Source: Rikenellaceae bacterium (GTDB taxonomy: Bacteria; Bacteroidota; Bacteroidia; Bacteroidales; Rikenellaceae). From it: DNA of 64,000 nucleotides. Position 1 is the stretch's first letter, and the number at the start of each line of letters is the position of its first letter. Under the pieces are notes generated by a model. The model worked only from the letters and a program-made list of their open reading frames with translations, ran no database searches and was not told the origin of the DNA. Both the position numbers and the translations under genes were made by a program. Positions 62,601 to 64,000 of this stretch are shown here, one piece after another. The stretch lies in assembly GCA_902363575.1 (NCBI GenBank), contig CABJAJ010000002.1:558001-622000 (forward strand). The letters run 5' to 3'.

Positions 62601-62757
62601 CCGGATAGGTCGTAATGACGCTGATCTGCGGAATCTCGATCTCCGGGTACTGGTCCACGGCCAGGTTGCTCAGCGAGAAGAGTCCGAAGACCATCAGGCC
62701 GACAAATATGAGGACGGTCGAAATGGGCTTCCGTACCGCGCTTTCGTAAATCTTCAT
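59608..62757 (-). CDS. RND efflux permease (HAE1/AcrB family)
   Basis: This 1049-residue inner-membrane antiporter has twelve expected spans and two large periplasmic regions. It starts MKIYESAVRKPIST. The proton-relay aspartates are in the span around SIAIGMVVDDAIVVLEN. It has the GxxGxxxG-like C-terminal half typical of HAE1 drug pumps. It works with the adaptor upstream (12-bp gap) and the TolC-type channel. Substrates are unknown, probably drugs, bile salts or other amphiphiles. Confidence 0.95.
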   Translation of the reverse strand: MKIYESAVRKPISTVLIFVGLMVFGLFSLSNLAVDQYPEIEIPQISVITTYPGANAADIETNITRVLEDNLNTVSNLKKLTSKSQDNVSLITVEFEYGSDLDEGANEIRDVVSRSLSMLPDDVEYPTIFKFSTSMIPVMMLAITADESYPALNKILDDKLVNVLNRVDGVGAVTIMGAPEREVQVNVDPKKLEAYNLTVEQLGNIIAAENVNIPSGTIDIGNNTFNIKADGEFTSSEDDLRRVVISNAGGRTVMLSDVAQIRDTLEKATMDERVNGQLGVRVMIQKQSGSNTVNIVKEIGRRLPQIAKTLPKDVKMELIFEGSQEITDSIRSLSETIMFAFIFVVLVVMAFLGRWRATFIICMTIPVSLICSFIYLFATGSTLNIISLSSLSIAIGMVVDDAIVVLENITTHIERGSSPKEAAIYATNEVWLSVIATTLVVVAVFLPLTMVPGMAGILFRELGWIVSIVVCVSTLAAISLTPMMSAYILKLEGGEHDYKGLGIVYKPIDKALMWLDNAYGRALDWVVHHRRITIFSMMGLFVVSLLLLTRVPTEFFPPSDNGRISATVELEQNVSVEYTARVARQIDSIIYEKFPEIVLVSASSGANSSDNAFAAMQTTGSHIINYNLRLPRSTERERSIYRISDLLREELDRIPEVRQYTVTPGGQTGSMSGTSTVDIKVFGYDMEETNTVANDLKAKMAAIPGTRDVQLSRDDLRPEFNVVFDRDRLSYYGMNSSTASQFVRNRIDGLVASKYREDGDEYDIVVRYGEPFRTSIEDVENITLYNGAGRPVKLREVGFVQEEYAAPTIERENRQRVITVKSSLGAGVALGEVVAQAQQLIDEYPTPEGVDLEVGGTVEDQGDAFSDLLMLFGLIVILVYIVMATQFESLKFPFIIMFTIPFAFTGVFVALWMTSTPLSLIALIGAIMLVGIVTKNGIVMVDYMNLLIERGAGVFDAVIAGGKSRLRPVLMTSFTTILGMVPLAIGTGAGSETWQPMGIAVIGGLTCSTILTLFIVPALYSVMVNRSQRKERQRIAKLQASHQADNFNK

Positions 62758-62769
62758 CGTTTCGGATCG

Positions 62770-63783
62770 TTAGTTTTCCTTCACTTCCACCTGCACGCCG
62801 TCGCTCAGCTTCGACAGGGCCGTGACGGCCACCTGCTCGCCGGGTTCCAGCCCCGTGAGGATATCCACTTCGTCCCCCACCTGGCGGCCGACCTTCACGG
62901 CACGCCGCTCGGCCACGCCGTCACGGACCACATAGAGGTACTTTTCGGACGATCCCACCTGCTTCTGCACGGCCACGTCGGGCACCAACACGCCCTGCTT
63001 GCGGCCCATGTCGAAAGTCGTGCGGGCGTACATGCCCGGACGCAGCGTTTCGGCGTCGTTGGGAACCTTCACCTCGACGGTAAAGGTGCGGGTTGCGGGA
63101 TCCAGTGCCGGATAGATCAGCGACACCGTGCCCCTGAACTCCCGGTCGGGGAAGAGCTCCACATGCAGATCGACCGGCATGCCGACTTTCACGTCACGGA
63201 AATACTGTTCCGATACGTTGGCGATCACCTTGAGCGGATTGATCTGCATGACGTGCAGGATGGGGGTATTGGTAAACAGGTCGCCCGGCTCGTTGTTGCG
63301 GGCCGTCACCACCCCCGTCAGGGGCGAGCGCACCTCGATATTCTTCATCAGGTTGCCGACCACCTCGCGTTGCACGTCCAACGTGGCCTTGGCCTGCTCG
63401 ATCTGCTGCGTCGAGATCCCGCCCGCCTCATAGACCGGCAACAGGCGGTTGTAGTCGTCCTCGAGCGTGCGCAACTGCACCATCTGCTGGTTGTACTGCG
63501 TGGGGTCGAGCGTGAGGAGCAGCTGGCCCTCCCTGACTTTGGAGCCGACATCGACCAGGATGCGGTCGATGTGCACGCCCGATGCAGCCGGGGTGATGTC
63601 GTTCTCCTTGTAGGGCTGTATCTCGGAGGTATAGACCTCCGACAGGACGATTTCGGCCGAGCGCGCCGGAACGGTTTTGGTGAGCACGCCGGCCGGAGCC
63701 TGCGTTTCGACGACATTCCTGCCCTTACCCGAGCATCCGGCCAAAGCAGCTGCCACGGCCATGAATACGAAAACTCTTTTCAT
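62770..63783 (-). CDS. RND efflux periplasmic adaptor (MFP) lipoprotein
   Basis: This 337-residue protein has a lipobox LAGC (Cys17). A lipoyl-like half (VDVGSKVREGQLLLTLDP), a short alpha hairpin, the second lipoyl half (VRSPLTGVVTARNNEPGDLF), a beta-barrel and a membrane-proximal domain follow. It joins the permease to the outer-membrane channel. Confidence 0.94.
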   Translation of the reverse strand: MKRVFVFMAVAAALAGCSGKGRNVVETQAPAGVLTKTVPARSAEIVLSEVYTSEIQPYKENDITPAASGVHIDRILVDVGSKVREGQLLLTLDPTQYNQQMVQLRTLEDDYNRLLPVYEAGGISTQQIEQAKATLDVQREVVGNLMKNIEVRSPLTGVVTARNNEPGDLFTNTPILHVMQINPLKVIANVSEQYFRDVKVGMPVDLHVELFPDREFRGTVSLIYPALDPATRTFTVEVKVPNDAETLRPGMYARTTFDMGRKQGVLVPDVAVQKQVGSSEKYLYVVRDGVAERRAVKVGRQVGDEVDILTGLEPGEQVAVTALSKLSDGVQVEVKEN

Positions 63784-63813
63784 ACGTTCTTTCTATTTCT
63801 ATTCTTTGCTTTC

Positions 63814-64000
63814 TTAGTTGCGTGTCCCGGAACGCCATTCGCGGCCCATGATCCGGTCGTATTCGGCCTTGGCCGACAGGTAGTCGTAGATGGCCTGCGA
63901 GAAGTTGAGCTGGGCCTGCGTCTGGGCGAGCTGCGCGGTGTTGAGCTCCAGGATCGTCCCGGCACCGGCGCGGTAGCGCGTGTCGGAAATCGAGTAGGCC
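63814..64000 (-). CDS. TolC-family outer-membrane efflux protein (C-terminal end)
   Basis: Only the last 61 residues are inside the window; the gene continues past the right edge. The segment RYRAGAGTILELNTAQLAQ followed by a helix ending SAKAEYDRIMG is characteristic of the last coiled-coil repeat of TolC proteins. It is the first gene of the efflux operon, 30 bp upstream of the adaptor gene. Confidence 0.88.
   Translation of the reverse strand, partial: AYSISDTRYRAGAGTILELNTAQLAQTQAQLNFSQAIYDYLSAKAEYDRIMGREWRSGTRN

Overview
The window is a GC-rich chromosomal segment of a Bacteroidales bacterium, most likely Rikenellaceae (Alistipes-like). The evidence is the gene content (fused SecDF, LptE/SecG cluster, DUF4831, TIGR02757, OmpH lipoprotein, a beta-phosphoglucomutase fused to a GH65 phosphorylase). 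The Bacteroidetes promoter box TAnnTTTG also recurs upstream of most transcription units, several times with a TTG/TTTG box 19-21 bp further up. I see no rRNA, tRNA, CRISPR, prophage or insertion sequence. This is core genome with a few accessory islets.

Layout. 1-3.4 kb (-): parC (cut by the edge), parE and a PlsC-type acyltransferase. 4-6.3 kb (+): outer-membrane beta-barrel receptor, then a DUF4396 membrane protein with a methionine-repeat linker. 7.6-14.1 kb (-): LemA/TPM pair, GH13 glucosidase, bifunctional HAD-GH65 disaccharide phosphorylase. 14.8-18.5 kb (+): polysaccharide export lipoprotein, BY-kinase/Wzz co-polymerase, small HAD phosphatase. 18.9-19.8 kb (-): nucleotidyltransferase. 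19.9-27.1 kb (+): LytM-like protein, dxr, rseP, a small membrane protein, LUD protein, radA, a UXS-like SDR and thioredoxin. 27.1-33.5 kb (-): a compact operon ybbR-coaE-folP-membrane protein-lolD-TIGR02757-trmN6, then DUF4831 and an AlkD-like gene. 33.6-38.8 kb (-): secDF and dnaK. 39.1-44.1 kb (-): small HTH protein, Pit phosphate transporter with PhoU-like tail, two FKBP-fold lipoproteins. 44.3-45.7 kb (-): two tiny paralogous membrane proteins flanking a structured RNA candidate, and ruvA. 45.8-47.5 kb (+): ompH and cdaA. 48.1-51.8 kb (-): secG, TPR-like protein, lptE, sigma-54 activator, HU-domain membrane protein. 52-57.2 kb: PLP decarboxylase (+), Ntn acylase (-), pyrophosphohydrolase (-), engB and prs (+). 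57.6-64 kb (-): SDR, MBL hydrolase and a TolC-RND-MFP efflux operon with a PII-like protein.

Most genes serve envelope building and export (SecDF, SecG, LptE, LolD, OmpH, RseP, Wza/Wzc, PlsC), replication and repair (ParC/E, RadA, RuvA, AlkD) and housekeeping metabolism.

The least explained parts are four. (1) A lipoprotein with two FKBP-like domains, the second carrying a long Tyr/Asn/Gly-rich insertion in its flap, encoded beside a second FKBP-like lipoprotein. (2) A pair of 43-residue single-span proteins, 16 of 36 aligned residues identical, each with its own terminator, on either side of a rod-shaped RNA candidate resembling a 6S RNA. (3) An 82-bp tandem repeat running into the 3' end of a pyrophosphohydrolase gene. 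(4) A UXS-like SDR that has lost its catalytic tyrosine.
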